From Bacteroidales bacterium (lineage in GTDB: Bacteria; Bacteroidota; Bacteroidia; Bacteroidales; F082), in NCBI GenBank assembly GCA_030683155.1, contig JAUXMV010000101.1, forward strand, positions 1 through 64,000: DNA of 64,000 nt, read 5' to 3'. Positions 28,921 to 39,095 of this stretch are shown one piece after another (position 1 is the first letter of the stretch; every line of letters starts with the position of its first letter). The notes under the pieces are model-generated. The model did not search any database and was not told the DNA's origin. It was given only the letters and a program-made list of their open reading frames with translations. The position numbers and the translations under genes are program-made.

Positions 28921-31900
28921 ATGCTTAGGAATATGTACTTTTGCGGCCGAAAAACCTTTGTTTTGACTAGTAATTCGATCCTAAGCCTATATCAGAAAAG
29001 TCCTTTGCTACGTAGCATTGCGGAAGCACTGAAAACGCACAATCATTTGCTTTTAACTGGTTTAACCGGTTCTTCCAAAGCAATCCATTCAGCTGCTCTT
29101 GCAGAATTGACTGGAGGTCAGCATTTGATTATTTGTCCTGACAAGGAGTCATCTGCCTACTTTTACAATGATCTCGAAAATCTATTTGGTGAGCGCGATC
29201 AGGATTACAATAAAAAACAGGTGCTTTTTTATCCCACTTCCTATAAAAAACCTTACGAGCCTGAAAAATCTGATAACACCTACATCTTGTCAAGGGCTGA
29301 AGTATTAGGTCGATTGTCGGTGAGCGAACGAAAAACCATCATTGTTTCCTATCCGGAAGCGCTGAGCGAAAAGGTTGTAACACGCAATTATCTTGCAAAA
29401 AACACTCTAAAGCTTAAAACTGGCGAGAAGGTGTCGTTGGATTTTGTTTCAGATGTTTTGTCAGAATATGATTTTGAGCGCGTGGATTTCGTGGTTGAGC
29501 CGGGTCAGTTTTCCATAAGAGGTGGCATTCTGGATGTCTTTTCTTTTTCGAATGAGCACCCCTATCGTATTGAGTTTTTCGGCGATGAAGTGGAATCAAT
29601 ACGCAGCTTCGACCCAACGACACAGCTGTCACTTCAGAAAATGAGCCGCATCAGTCTTTTGCCCAATGTTCAGGACAGGTTGATCGAAACAAAAAGAGAA
29701 AACTTCCTTGAATATCTGCCCTCCAACACACTTATTTGGATTGATGAGGCATCGGAATTTGAAGCGCGTGTAAATGCTGAATTCACCAAAGCGGTAAAAA
29801 TATTTGAAAAAGACGAAGCCGCCAACACCTCCCTGAATCCGGAAATACTCTTTGCAAAAGGCTCAGATCTTTTAGATATTCTGCATAAATCGCGAACCAT
29901 CGAAACTGGAGGCCGAAGCATTTTGGGAGCTACTTTTACAACAACTTTGCACACATCGCCGCAGCCATCATTCAATAAAAACTTCAACCTGCTGCTCGAC
30001 GACCTGCAAAGCAAAAAGAAAGACAACTATCAGGTCTTCTTACTTTCAGACAACAGCAAACAGATAGATCGCATGTTTGCCATTTTCGACGACCTTCAGG
30101 CAGGAAAACCTGATAATGAAAAAGCTGTTTTTATCCCAGTTTATCATAGCCTTCAAGCTGGATTCACCGACCATGAGATGAAGTTGTGTTATTATACCGA
30201 CCATCAGATTTTTGAGCGCTACCATAAATTTCACCTCCGCGAAGGCTTTGCAAGCAAGGAAGCCCTAACGCTGAAAGAACTCTATGATTTAAAAACAGGT
30301 GATTTCGTCAGCCACATTGATCATGGCATCGGGCGTTTCGACGGACTTGAAATCATTGACAATAACGGCAAAAAACAGGAGGCCATAAGGCTCATTTATA
30401 AAAACGACGACATTCTTTATGTCAGCATTCATTCGTTGCACCGCATTACAAAATATACCGGTAAAGACGGTGCTGAACCATCCTTAAGCAAGTTAGGTTC
30501 CAATGCCTGGAACAAACTCAAAAACAAAACCAAGAGCCGCGTAAAGGATATTGCGCGTGATCTCATTAAACTTTACGCCAAACGCAAGGCCAGCAAAGGT
30601 TTCCAGTTTATGCCCGACACCTATCTTCAAAATGAACTTGAGGCTTCATTCATTTATGAAGATACCCCTGATCAGATAAAATCAATGCGTGATGTGAAAG
30701 CTGATATGGAGTCGGAAGCGCCAATGGACCGACTTATTTGCGGTGATGTTGGTTTTGGGAAAACTGAAATTGCTATCAGAGCCGCCTTCAAAGCAGTCAA
30801 TGACTCTAAACAGGTTGCTGTGCTTGTACCAACAACAATTCTCGCCCTTCAACATTTCAAAACTTTTTCTGACAGACTTGCTGAGCTTCCGGCCACAGTT
30901 GATTACCTTAACCGTTTCAAGTCAGCTGCCCAGCAAAAAGAAACACTTGAAAAAGTTAAACAGGGTAAGGTAGATATCCTGATTGGCACTCACCGCATCA
31001 TCAGCAAAGATGTTGAATTTAAAGATCTTGGCTTAATAATCATTGATGAAGAGCAGAAATTTGGCGTTGCCGCAAAAGAAAAACTAAAAGGCATAAAAGC
31101 CAATGTTGACACACTAACTCTCACAGCAACACCCATTCCGCGCACTTTGCAGTTTTCTATGATGGGAGCACGCGACCTGAGTATTATCAACACTCCGCCA
31201 CCCAACCGTTTTCCTGTTCAAACAGAATTGAGACCCTTCAATGAGGAAATTATCCGCGATGCAATCCTATTTGAAGTTGCCCGAGGTGGTCAGGTTTTTT
31301 TCGTGCATAACCGCGTTCAAAACATCATGGATGTGTATGACATGCTCATGCGTTTTGTTCCGGGAGTAAGGATTGGCGTAGGTCATGGACAAATGGAAGG
31401 TGAGAAACTCGAAAAAGTAATGCTTGGTTTTATCGAAGGTGATTTTGATGTACTTATCGCAACCACGATTATCGAATCGGGACTCGACATTTCTAATGCG
31501 AATACAATTATCATCAATGATGCGCACCATTTCGGACTGAGCGATTTGCATCAGCTGCGAGGAAGGGTTGGCCGATCCAATAAAAAAGCTTTCTGTTATC
31601 TGCTAGCCCCTCCAATGGCTGCATTGACAAGTGAGGCACGAAAACGCCTCAGAGCAATTGAAGATTTTTCTGAACTTGGAAGTGGGTTTAATATATCCCT
31701 ACGCGACCTGGATATACGGGGTGCAGGCAATCTTCTTGGCGGCGAACAAAGCGGATTTATCAACGATATTGGCTTCGAAATGTATCATAAAATTCTTGAC
31801 GAAGCAATACAGGAGCTGAAAGAAAGTGAGTTTTCTGACGTGTTTAAACTTGATCAGCCAAAGCATTATGTGCGAGAGTGTGTGATAGAATCGGACATGG

Positions 31901-32331
31901 AAATCTTGCTCCCACCAGAATATGTGGATGTTTCTTCTGAACGGATTAACCTTTATAACGAGCTTGACAACATTCAGGATGAAGAGCGTTTGCGCCAATT
32001 TACTGAACGACTCATCGACCGTTTTGGGCCTGTTCCACGTCAGGCTGCAGATCTTATCAATACCATACGCCTGCGCTGGATGGCACGCGAACTTGGTTTC
32101 GAAAAAGTTGTTTTGCGCAATAAAACCCTTATTGGATACTTCATCAGCGAGCAGCAGTCAGCCTACTTCCAAACTGCTCAATTTGGAAATATTCTGAAAT
32201 ACCTTCAAGCCAATCCAAAGTTGTGCAGCATCAAAGAAAGCAATGAAAAGCTGATGCTTTATCTCAATGGAGTTTCTTCTGTGAATGCAGCCTTAGAAGC
32301 TTTGAAAAGGGTTTTGGAGTTTGAAAAATAA
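28921..32331 (+). CDS. mfd: transcription-repair coupling factor
   Basis: The 1136-aa ATP-dependent translocase removes RNA polymerase stalled at DNA lesions and recruits the UvrABC system. The UvrB-like N-terminal region begins near residue 30, and the RNA-polymerase-interacting CarD-like domain lies at about 455-530 (LKTGDFVSHIDHGIGRFDGL). The motor has Walker A GDVGFGKTEIAIRAA, the DEEQ box IIDEEQKFG, and the TRG motif region TLTATPIPRTLQFSMMGARD. The C-terminal autoinhibitory domain ends the protein. The start is uncertain: the ATG at 28933 or the TTG at 28963 would remove 4 or 14 residues and begin closer to the conserved SILSLYQKSP. Confidence 0.96.
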   Translation: MLRNMYFCGRKTFVLTSNSILSLYQKSPLLRSIAEALKTHNHLLLTGLTGSSKAIHSAALAELTGGQHLIICPDKESSAYFYNDLENLFGERDQDYNKKQVLFYPTSYKKPYEPEKSDNTYILSRAEVLGRLSVSERKTIIVSYPEALSEKVVTRNYLAKNTLKLKTGEKVSLDFVSDVLSEYDFERVDFVVEPGQFSIRGGILDVFSFSNEHPYRIEFFGDEVESIRSFDPTTQLSLQKMSRISLLPNVQDRLIETKRENFLEYLPSNTLIWIDEASEFEARVNAEFTKAVKIFEKDEAANTSLNPEILFAKGSDLLDILHKSRTIETGGRSILGATFTTTLHTSPQPSFNKNFNLLLDDLQSKKKDNYQVFLLSDNSKQIDRMFAIFDDLQAGKPDNEKAVFIPVYHSLQAGFTDHEMKLCYYTDHQIFERYHKFHLREGFASKEALTLKELYDLKTGDFVSHIDHGIGRFDGLEIIDNNGKKQEAIRLIYKNDDILYVSIHSLHRITKYTGKDGAEPSLSKLGSNAWNKLKNKTKSRVKDIARDLIKLYAKRKASKGFQFMPDTYLQNELEASFIYEDTPDQIKSMRDVKADMESEAPMDRLICGDVGFGKTEIAIRAAFKAVNDSKQVAVLVPTTILALQHFKTFSDRLAELPATVDYLNRFKSAAQQKETLEKVKQGKVDILIGTHRIISKDVEFKDLGLIIIDEEQKFGVAAKEKLKGIKANVDTLTLTATPIPRTLQFSMMGARDLSIINTPPPNRFPVQTELRPFNEEIIRDAILFEVARGGQVFFVHNRVQNIMDVYDMLMRFVPGVRIGVGHGQMEGEKLEKVMLGFIEGDFDVLIATTIIESGLDISNANTIIINDAHHFGLSDLHQLRGRVGRSNKKAFCYLLAPPMAALTSEARKRLRAIEDFSELGSGFNISLRDLDIRGAGNLLGGEQSGFINDIGFEMYHKILDEAIQELKESEFSDVFKLDQPKHYVRECVIESDMEILLPPEYVDVSSERINLYNELDNIQDEERLRQFTERLIDRFGPVPRQAADLINTIRLRWMARELGFEKVVLRNKTLIGYFISEQQSAYFQTAQFGNILKYLQANPKLCSIKESNEKLMLYLNGVSSVNAALEALKRVLEFEK

Positions 32332-32379
32332 TTCCGGAAAGGAAATTTAGGAATCTTTTCCCAGGCTCGAAGTAGATTT

Positions 32380-33393
32380 TTAGCTGCTTCCTACCGGATT
32401 TATCACCGACGTTTGCCTCATCATAAATCTATATGTAAGCCCAATCGTAAATTGCGTTTGTGATGCAATCTGCGTTTTGTTTACATACTGATAAAGCGGG
32501 AAATCAGTCTGAGCAAATAAAGTAAATCCTTCAGCAGCACTGTAACTCAATTGCGGAGAAACAAAAAGTTTTTTACTGCCTGTAGCCTCAGGGTCGTAGT
32601 TGGGAAACGACATCATCATAACATCCGGATTGATTTGCATGGAGCCTATAAATTCGGCTTTCAACTGTATGGCAACATTTAGTTTTTCTTGAAAATTTCT
32701 GCCAAGAAAAAGCCCTGCACTGGCATAATTTCCGAGTTTCTCTCCCAATGGATTCCAACCTTTAAAGATATATATCAGATTGGCAGATAGTTTCATTTTG
32801 CTGCCCGGAAGTCCTCCTGAATAAAACAAACTCAGCAAAACATCCTGTGCACCTGATGTAGCTTGCACTGCAGGCGGTTTTGAGCTGTATAAAATTTCGC
32901 CAGAAAATGGCTCCAGACGACCAATAGAATCATTATAAGTTCCCATTGGCAACTTTACTCCCATGCCAAAAGTGAGTTCCGTAAATTTATTCTGCGCACT
33001 TGCCTTTAAGATATTATAGCGTGGAAACAGAATTAAATCACCAATGCCCTTTGAATTGTAGGTATCACCTTCACGAATGCCGATTTGCGTTTTATCAACC
33101 CAATAGCCCGCTTCTATTGACATGGTAAGTCTGTCGGATAAACCATAGGCAAAGCGCGAATAAACATACTTACTACTGAAACGTTCAAGAAAATTGGTGT
33201 CAGGTTTATTCTCAGTAAGAAAATTGGTTGAGTTGATGTATTGAAAATTTGAATTGATTTCAAATTGCCTTTCCCGCAAAACCCCCTGAGAAGCATCGCC
33301 CGCAAGCGGACTTCCACCTCCTACTGCACAGCACTGCGCATAAGACGCTCCGGAAAAAAATGATAAAAAGAAAACAATGTATAAATGTTTCAT
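32380..33393 (-). CDS. outer-membrane beta-barrel protein with Cys-Cys N-terminus
   Basis: A 337-aa protein with a signal peptide ending at about residue 19 (GASYAQ). The mature part starts CCAVGGGSPLAG and continues as alternating hydrophobic/aromatic strands, such as SKYVYSRFAYGLSDRLTMSI and TQFTIGLTYRFM, typical of 12-16-strand outer-membrane barrels of the phenol-degradation-transporter type. The vicinal cysteines right after the signal are unusual and could bind metal or form a disulfide; they do not form a normal lipobox. The gene follows the T9SS thioredoxin-like gene by 36 nt in the same direction, so the pair is probably co-transcribed. Substrate unknown. Confidence 0.75.
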   Translation of the reverse strand: MKHLYIVFFLSFFSGASYAQCCAVGGGSPLAGDASQGVLRERQFEINSNFQYINSTNFLTENKPDTNFLERFSSKYVYSRFAYGLSDRLTMSIEAGYWVDKTQIGIREGDTYNSKGIGDLILFPRYNILKASAQNKFTELTFGMGVKLPMGTYNDSIGRLEPFSGEILYSSKPPAVQATSGAQDVLLSLFYSGGLPGSKMKLSANLIYIFKGWNPLGEKLGNYASAGLFLGRNFQEKLNVAIQLKAEFIGSMQINPDVMMMSFPNYDPEATGSKKLFVSPQLSYSAAEGFTLFAQTDFPLYQYVNKTQIASQTQFTIGLTYRFMMRQTSVINPVGSS

Positions 33394-33429
33394 GATTATA
33401 AAAGCTAGGGAATCTCAAGGTTAATAGTC

Positions 33430-34206
33430 CTATTTTACAATGTTAAATTTCAACTGCTCAACACCTTTCGAATGCTTCAACTGCAAGTGATAAAGTCCAT
33501 TTGCAAGGTTTTCGGTTGAGATTTCAAATTGATTCCGACCTTCGTTTGCAACACCTGAATAAAACACTTTGACCTCCTGTCCTACACCATTGAAGAGACT
33601 TATTTGAATTATATCAGGTTTTTGGAGTGAAAAATCAATATTTACAATATTTTGCGCTGGATTTGGGTAGACCTTAAATGAAGATGAGGTAGCCTTACTT
33701 TCATTGATTGCAGTTACAACTGAAATAGCATTATTAATCGCTTGTTGCAATGCTACATGATCAACGGCGTCGTTGGCATTGTAAAAAACCCTGCGCTCTG
33801 AACCTCCAATAACGACAACCTTGGGCATACCATTTGAGCCATAATCCATCATTTTAATGGCAGGGTTTGAAAACTTTAAAGTGTTTGACATACCATTACT
33901 GTTTGCCCAAAGTTCTATTGTGGCGCAAGGCGTATTTGCGTAATCATCCACCATCAACATTACAATGCGTCCGGGATGTGTGTTTTGATAGCTTTGAACA
34001 ACGTTATAGGTAGTTTTTAATGGCAATACACAAGAACCACAAGGCATTGTCCAGCCAATAACAACAACTTTTCCGGCATCAAGCTCATTATACAAGTCGA
34101 AATTCACGCCCGAACATGAAGTAACATTAAAGTTTGTTGCATTCTGTGCAATAGAAGAAAATCCAAAAAAAAGTGAGAATATTAAGGAGTATATGGTGTT
34201 TTTCAT
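33430..34206 (-). CDS. thioredoxin-like protein with T9SS type A sorting tail
   Basis: The 258-aa exported protein has a signal peptide (about 1-20, ending SSIAQ). Residues about 25-165 form a thioredoxin-like domain with the redox motif CGSC in WTMPCGSCVLPLKTTY. The C-terminal domain (about 180-258) starts with KVYPNPAQNIVNID and ends LYHLQLKHSKGVEQLKFNIV, the por-secretion-system sorting signal. The protein is therefore predicted to leave the cell through the type IX system and stay on the surface or in the medium. Its partner may be the Cys-Cys barrel encoded next (inference). Confidence 0.85.
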   Translation of the reverse strand: MKNTIYSLIFSLFFGFSSIAQNATNFNVTSCSGVNFDLYNELDAGKVVVIGWTMPCGSCVLPLKTTYNVVQSYQNTHPGRIVMLMVDDYANTPCATIELWANSNGMSNTLKFSNPAIKMMDYGSNGMPKVVVIGGSERRVFYNANDAVDHVALQQAINNAISVVTAINESKATSSSFKVYPNPAQNIVNIDFSLQKPDIIQISLFNGVGQEVKVFYSGVANEGRNQFEISTENLANGLYHLQLKHSKGVEQLKFNIVK

Positions 34207-34384
34207 GGTATTTTTTTAGAATGATTCTAAATAATTTTGTCAAAAATAATAAACTCAGGGAAAAATGCATGTTTATTTTTCAAAAAAAGAAATGACTAAA
34301 ATATTTTGTTTAATATTTTTTACTTTTCATTAAACAATTTGAAAGGACTACTGTTTATAGCTTGTAACAAAAATGTAAATAGTG

Positions 34385-35131
34385 ATGAAAATAAACGGAA
34401 CTTCAGCTTTAAGCAACAACATAAGTCGCACAGAAAAAAACGGTCATATTAATGGTAACGGTCGCTCTTTTAAAATTTGGGAAGAAACAGACATCATTGG
34501 TGATGATCATATTGCAACAAACATAGAAACACCCATGCGTGCTGATGCATTTCTTTTGGATGATGAGCGTAAGGTTGAGATCATAGAGCAGCATTTTAAT
34601 AAAATCATGAATGTGCTTGGGCTTGATCTCACTGACGACAGCCTGAAAGGCACGCCTCGCCGCGTTGCAAAAATGTTTGTGAAGGAAATATTTTATGGCT
34701 TGAATCCTGAAAACAAGCCCTCAATGTCAGTCTTTGATAACAAGTTCAAATATGGTCAGATGTTGGTTGAAAAAAACATCAATCTCAACTCGACCTGCGA
34801 ACATCACTTTTTACCCATTTTTGGAAAAGCGCATGTTGCATACGTATCCTCAGGAACAGTCATAGGGTTGTCAAAAATCAACCGTATTGTTGACTACTTT
34901 TCGCGTCGTCCGCAAGTTCAGGAACGCCTGACAGTTCAAATTTCCGAGGAATTAAAAAAGGTTTTAAAAACCGAAGATGTTGCTATCATTATCGAAGCCA
35001 AGCATATGTGTGTCTCTTCACGTGGAATTCAGGATGAAAGCAGCTCTACCGTCACAGCAGAATACAGTGGCGTCTTTAAAAACGAGAAAACAAAAGATGA
35101 ATTTCTGACTTATGTTGGAATGAAACTCTAA
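34385..35131 (+). CDS. folE: GTP cyclohydrolase I
   Basis: The 248-aa enzyme makes 7,8-dihydroneopterin triphosphate from GTP, the first step to folate and pterins. Zinc ligands lie in STCEHHFLPIFGKAHVAY (Cys and His near residue 138) and in HMCVSSRGIQD (Cys near 209), with the motif SSTVTAEYSG behind. The N-terminal 55 residues before the conserved core are an extension longer than in E. coli (222 aa). The ATG at 34385 is used rather than the overlapping GTG three nt upstream. It is monocistronic, with a terminator after it. Confidence 0.95.
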   Translation: MKINGTSALSNNISRTEKNGHINGNGRSFKIWEETDIIGDDHIATNIETPMRADAFLLDDERKVEIIEQHFNKIMNVLGLDLTDDSLKGTPRRVAKMFVKEIFYGLNPENKPSMSVFDNKFKYGQMLVEKNINLNSTCEHHFLPIFGKAHVAYVSSGTVIGLSKINRIVDYFSRRPQVQERLTVQISEELKKVLKTEDVAIIIEAKHMCVSSRGIQDESSSTVTAEYSGVFKNEKTKDEFLTYVGMKL

Positions 35132-35182
35132 AAATACGACTCAAATTACTTTTCATAAACTCACCATACTTTATTAAAAAAG

Positions 35183-35225
35183 AAACCTGCAATCCGGCCT
35201 AAGAGCTGGTTGCAGGTTTTCTGCT
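35183..35225 (+). terminator. intrinsic terminator after folE
   Basis: Arms AAACCTGCAA (35183-35192) and TTGCAGGTTT (35210-35219) are followed by TTCTGCTTTTTATT. It is about 50 nt past the folE stop and lies between convergent genes. Confidence 0.75.
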
Positions 35226-35289
35226 TTTTATTATTATCTAAATGATTTTAAATGATTTATAGTTTTAAGGCAAGCTATAATCAACCAAA

Positions 35290-36336
35290 TCACTTCACTT
35301 CTTTGGCAACAATAATGTAGGAAGGAAAGTGGTCGCTATAGCCTCCATGATGTTCGCCGCCAACATAGGTTCGCCACGGATAGCCTTTAAACCGACCGCT
35401 GCGCTGCGTCATTTCCACCTTATAATATACCCTTGCAGTCCTGAATTTATAGGTTGAATAGTCATCACCAACCAACCCCTGACTCACAATCAGTTGGTCG
35501 AAAAGACTCCATGTATCGCGCCATGCGTTTGAACCAATGCCTTTTTTGTACAATGAATACATCGGATTATACAAATCACCCGGCTTAAGATCCTTCAACG
35601 AACCTTTGGCCCTTAATCCTTCGGTAATACTTTTATTGGTTGGGTTGTCGTTGAGGTCACCCATCACAACAATTTTAGCGTCTGGATTGATATTGAGCAA
35701 AGAGTCAGTAATGTGGCGCGAAAGTTTTGCTGCAGCCACCCTGAGGTGCAAAGAGCGTTTTTCGCCACCGCGCCGAGAAGGCCAGTGACCCACGATAAAA
35801 TGCATTTCTTCGCCGTCAAACTTACCTGAAACGAGCAGCTGGTCACGGGTGTAGAAGTTGGGCATTCCATCGACATAAAGTCTGTATGATTTCGAGCCTG
35901 TTGGTGTAAAATATTTTGGTTGATAAATTAATCCCACATCAACCCCTCTCCGGTCAGGCGAGTCATAATGAATGATCTGGTAGTTTCTGTCTTTCAAGCG
36001 TGGCATAGCAACAAGATCCTCCATTACCTGACGGTTTTCTATTTCAGAAAGCCCCAACACTGCGGCACCGTCAGGGGTGAAATCAGTTCCAATTCCAACG
36101 ATGGCCTCAGACAGCCTGTCGAGCTTTTGCAAATACTTTTTTGTATTCCATCTGGTGGCACCTTGAGGCGTGTACTCTTCGTCGTTTATTGTTGGATCAT
36201 TAATTGTATCAAACAAGTTCTCAACATTATAAAAAGCGATACATCCAACTTTATAAAGCCTTTCCTGGGCCTTAAGACCATAAACTGAAAAAATCAGAGA
36301 GAAATAGAGTAAGCCAACTAAAAAATTTCTTTTCAT
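35290..36336 (-). CDS. secreted endonuclease/exonuclease/phosphatase-family protein
   Basis: The 348-aa protein has a signal peptide (about 1-23, ending GLKAQ) and an EEP fold related to DNase I. Motifs in order are FYNVENLFDT, LSEIENR with the metal-binding Glu, VGHWPSRRGG, GDLNDNPTN with Asp and Asn, and the C-terminal YSDHFPSYI with the catalytic His. It acts in the periplasm or outside. Substrate may be nucleic acid or a phosphodiester/phosphomonoester. It is divergent from a TonB receptor gene (217-nt gap), followed by an OB-fold-like lipoprotein, which suggests a shared function. Confidence 0.88.
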   Translation of the reverse strand: MKRNFLVGLLYFSLIFSVYGLKAQERLYKVGCIAFYNVENLFDTINDPTINDEEYTPQGATRWNTKKYLQKLDRLSEAIVGIGTDFTPDGAAVLGLSEIENRQVMEDLVAMPRLKDRNYQIIHYDSPDRRGVDVGLIYQPKYFTPTGSKSYRLYVDGMPNFYTRDQLLVSGKFDGEEMHFIVGHWPSRRGGEKRSLHLRVAAAKLSRHITDSLLNINPDAKIVVMGDLNDNPTNKSITEGLRAKGSLKDLKPGDLYNPMYSLYKKGIGSNAWRDTWSLFDQLIVSQGLVGDDYSTYKFRTARVYYKVEMTQRSGRFKGYPWRTYVGGEHHGGYSDHFPSYIIVAKEVK

Positions 36337-36553
36337 TCTTGCGGTTTTAAACTTTTATTGAAAAGCACTTACAAATACTGCTAAAAGATGTGTAATGAGC
36401 TCTATTACTATACTTTACAAAAATCTTCTGCAAAGACATTTTTCAAGCGCTGAATATTTAACGACAAAAGTAAGACAATTCCAACATCAAATTACCTTTA
36501 AAGTAGATGAAAGAATTAACTTTGTGGCGTTTAAGATATTTATCACAATCATT

Positions 36554-39064
36554 ATGAACAGAATTCTTTACCTGATCATCGGATTATTTCTGATGCAGCA
36601 CGTTATTGGGCAAACGGATACAAGCAATCTTGTGCCGCAAATTATTTTGCCTTCAGTAGTGCTGTCAGAGTCCGATTTCGAAGGCGGAAGCGCCTCAACT
36701 GACATCTCCGGCCTTTTACAATCATCGCGGGATATTTTTGTTTCCACAGCCGGCTTTAATTTTGGATCCCTGCGATACCGCATGCGTGGCTACGATTCAG
36801 AAAACACCATGGTTCTTTTCAACGGTGTCGCCATGAACGACCTTGAAACCGGCAGGGCCTCCTGGTCGAGCTGGGGAGGTTTAAACGATGCTGTCAGAAA
36901 CACCGAAATCAGCAATGGCATCACTACCTCCGACTGGGGTTTTGGGGGTGTTGGTGGCGTTACAAATATTCTTGCCCGTGCAGGAAGTTACCGCAAAGCC
37001 ACCAATATTAGTTATGCTGCTTCAAACAGAAGTTACAACAACCGTCTGATGTTCCTTTATGCAACGGGCATGCAGGAAAACGGATGGGCGTTTGCTCTTT
37101 CAGGCTCCCGGCGCTGGTCCCAGGAAGGCTATGTACCCGGAACATTTTATGATGCCTGGGCTTACTATTTATCTGCAGAAAAAAAGATCAACAATCAGCA
37201 CAGCCTTGGAATCATCGCTTTTGCGGCACCCACGCAACGTGGCTATTCTGGCATATCCGTTCAGGAAGCCTACGACCTTTCAGGTTCAAATTATTACAAT
37301 GCCAACTGGGGGTATCAAAATGGTGAAGTACGAAATGCTCGTGTAAGCAATTACCATCAACCAATGATTCAGCTTTCCCACTATTGGACTCCTGCCGAAA
37401 AAACAAAAATTCAGACCACAGTATATCATTGGTTTGGCAGAGGCGGCGCAACTGCCCTTGATTGGAACGAAGCCAACGATCCACGACCTGATTATTACAG
37501 AAACCTTCCAAGCTACTGGCTTCAAAGAGGTGATATGGATAATTATAATTATTACCTTGATCAATGGCAGAACAATGAGGAGTCCAGGCAGATGCAGTGG
37601 GATCATTTTTATTTTGCTAACAGTAAAAATCTTGCAACAGTAAACAATGCCAATGGTATTCAGGGCAATAAGGTTACCGGAAACAAGTCAAAATATATTG
37701 TCGAAGACAGAAGAATGGACAAAAATCAACTGGGTTTAAACATCAACGCCCAACATCAGCTGAATGCCAAAACAAGATTGACAGGTGGTGCCTTGCTTAC
37801 TAGTGCAAAAACACGTCATCACAAAAGGCTGGCTGATTTATTGGGAGGCGATTTTTGGTTAGATATTGATAAGTATTCTGATCAGGAACCATTTCAAATT
37901 ACAAATGCGTCCCAAAACGACCTCAGAAACCCAAACAGGATTGTGAAAGAAGGCGATATCTTCGGATATGATTATTACGCCAACACAAACAATGCACGCC
38001 TTTGGGGTCAGGCAGAAATGAAGATTTCGCGCTTTGAGTTATTTGCCTCTGCAGAAATAAGTTATACTGAATTCTGGCGCACAGGCAATATGCAAAACGG
38101 AAGATTTCCAGATAATTCTTACGGAGATTCTGAAAAAAACACCTTCCTCAATTACGGAATTAAAGCAGGTGCCACCTATGCAATTGACGGCCGCAATTAT
38201 ATTGTTGCCAATGCCGGATATCTCACCAGAGCGCCCTATTTCAGGGATTCTTATATTTCACCCCGAACACGCGATTTCGTTGTTGACGGTCTAAAAAGCG
38301 AAACCGTAATGGCAGGCGATATCAGCTATATTTTGCGTGCGCCAAACCTTAAAGCCAGAGTCACACTCTATCAGGCACAAATGCTCGACAACCTTTGGGT
38401 TAGAAGTTATTACCACGAAGATTTGCGAAATTTTGTAAATTATATTATGTCCGACCTCGATCAAATGAGCCAGGGAATTGAATTTGGTGCCGAAGCAAAT
38501 CTTTCGCCAACACTTTCTGTTCAAGCCATTTTAGGCCATGGACGCAATGTAATTTCCAACAGACCAAATGTTACTATTGCCGAAGATAACAACGCCACAC
38601 TTTTAGCTGAAAACCGTGTTGTTTATCTCAAAAACTATTATGTTGGAGGCTCACCTCAAACAATCGCATCTGCAGGCTTCAGATACAATTCACCAAAATT
38701 TTGGTTTGCCGGTGTTAATGGTAACTATTATGACAATGCTTATCTCGAAGCTAATCCGGATAATCACACAGCTGAAGCAATGCGTTTGTATGCCGAAGGA
38801 GATGTAAGAATTGAAAAGCTGCTGAAACAACGAAAAATCGATCCGGGGTTCACCCTCGACTTTTTTGGAGGAAAATCATGGCTTATCAAGGGAAAAACCA
38901 TTTTGCTCAACGTGAGTGTTAACAATATTCTCAACCGCAAAGATCTTGTGATCTGGGGTTTTGAGCAACTAAGGACAGACCTTAACGACCCAGGCAGGTT
39001 TCCTGAAAAATATTCCTATATGTATGGAACCACTTATTTCATCAATCTGGGCTTTAGACTTTAA
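36554..39064 (+). CDS. TonB-dependent outer-membrane receptor
   Basis: An 836-aa protein with a signal peptide ending at about residue 19 (HVIGQ). A plug domain follows (about 30-160) with LRYRMRGYDSENTMVLFNGV and a long barrel ending in YFINLGFRL with a terminal aromatic-rich strand. It lacks the carboxypeptidase-like N-terminal domain of SusC proteins. The start at MNRILYL is chosen because the frame upstream carries 53 residues with no signal character. The multidomain lipoprotein gene follows after 31 nt, so they form an operon, with the EEP enzyme divergent. Cargo is unknown; nucleotides or nucleic acid fragments are a reasonable guess. Confidence 0.88.
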   Translation: MNRILYLIIGLFLMQHVIGQTDTSNLVPQIILPSVVLSESDFEGGSASTDISGLLQSSRDIFVSTAGFNFGSLRYRMRGYDSENTMVLFNGVAMNDLETGRASWSSWGGLNDAVRNTEISNGITTSDWGFGGVGGVTNILARAGSYRKATNISYAASNRSYNNRLMFLYATGMQENGWAFALSGSRRWSQEGYVPGTFYDAWAYYLSAEKKINNQHSLGIIAFAAPTQRGYSGISVQEAYDLSGSNYYNANWGYQNGEVRNARVSNYHQPMIQLSHYWTPAEKTKIQTTVYHWFGRGGATALDWNEANDPRPDYYRNLPSYWLQRGDMDNYNYYLDQWQNNEESRQMQWDHFYFANSKNLATVNNANGIQGNKVTGNKSKYIVEDRRMDKNQLGLNINAQHQLNAKTRLTGGALLTSAKTRHHKRLADLLGGDFWLDIDKYSDQEPFQITNASQNDLRNPNRIVKEGDIFGYDYYANTNNARLWGQAEMKISRFELFASAEISYTEFWRTGNMQNGRFPDNSYGDSEKNTFLNYGIKAGATYAIDGRNYIVANAGYLTRAPYFRDSYISPRTRDFVVDGLKSETVMAGDISYILRAPNLKARVTLYQAQMLDNLWVRSYYHEDLRNFVNYIMSDLDQMSQGIEFGAEANLSPTLSVQAILGHGRNVISNRPNVTIAEDNNATLLAENRVVYLKNYYVGGSPQTIASAGFRYNSPKFWFAGVNGNYYDNAYLEANPDNHTAEAMRLYAEGDVRIEKLLKQRKIDPGFTLDFFGGKSWLIKGKTILLNVSVNNILNRKDLVIWGFEQLRTDLNDPGRFPEKYSYMYGTTYFINLGFRL

Positions 39065-39095
39065 CAAATTTGAACAAACGATATAATCTATTATA

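Noticed and set aside
28721-28966. 81-codon plus-strand frame before mfd
   Set aside because: Overlaps the tandem CTTAGTG repeat and the mfd start in another frame; hydrophobic stretch comes from T-rich DNA.
28955-28985. TTCGATCC string resembling a tRNA T-arm
   Set aside because: It lies in the mfd 5' end and no cloverleaf can be drawn around it.
30743-30973. Long shadow frames inside mfd, susC, S41 protease and ATP-grasp genes
   Set aside because: They overlap strongly supported genes in other frames and show no domain.
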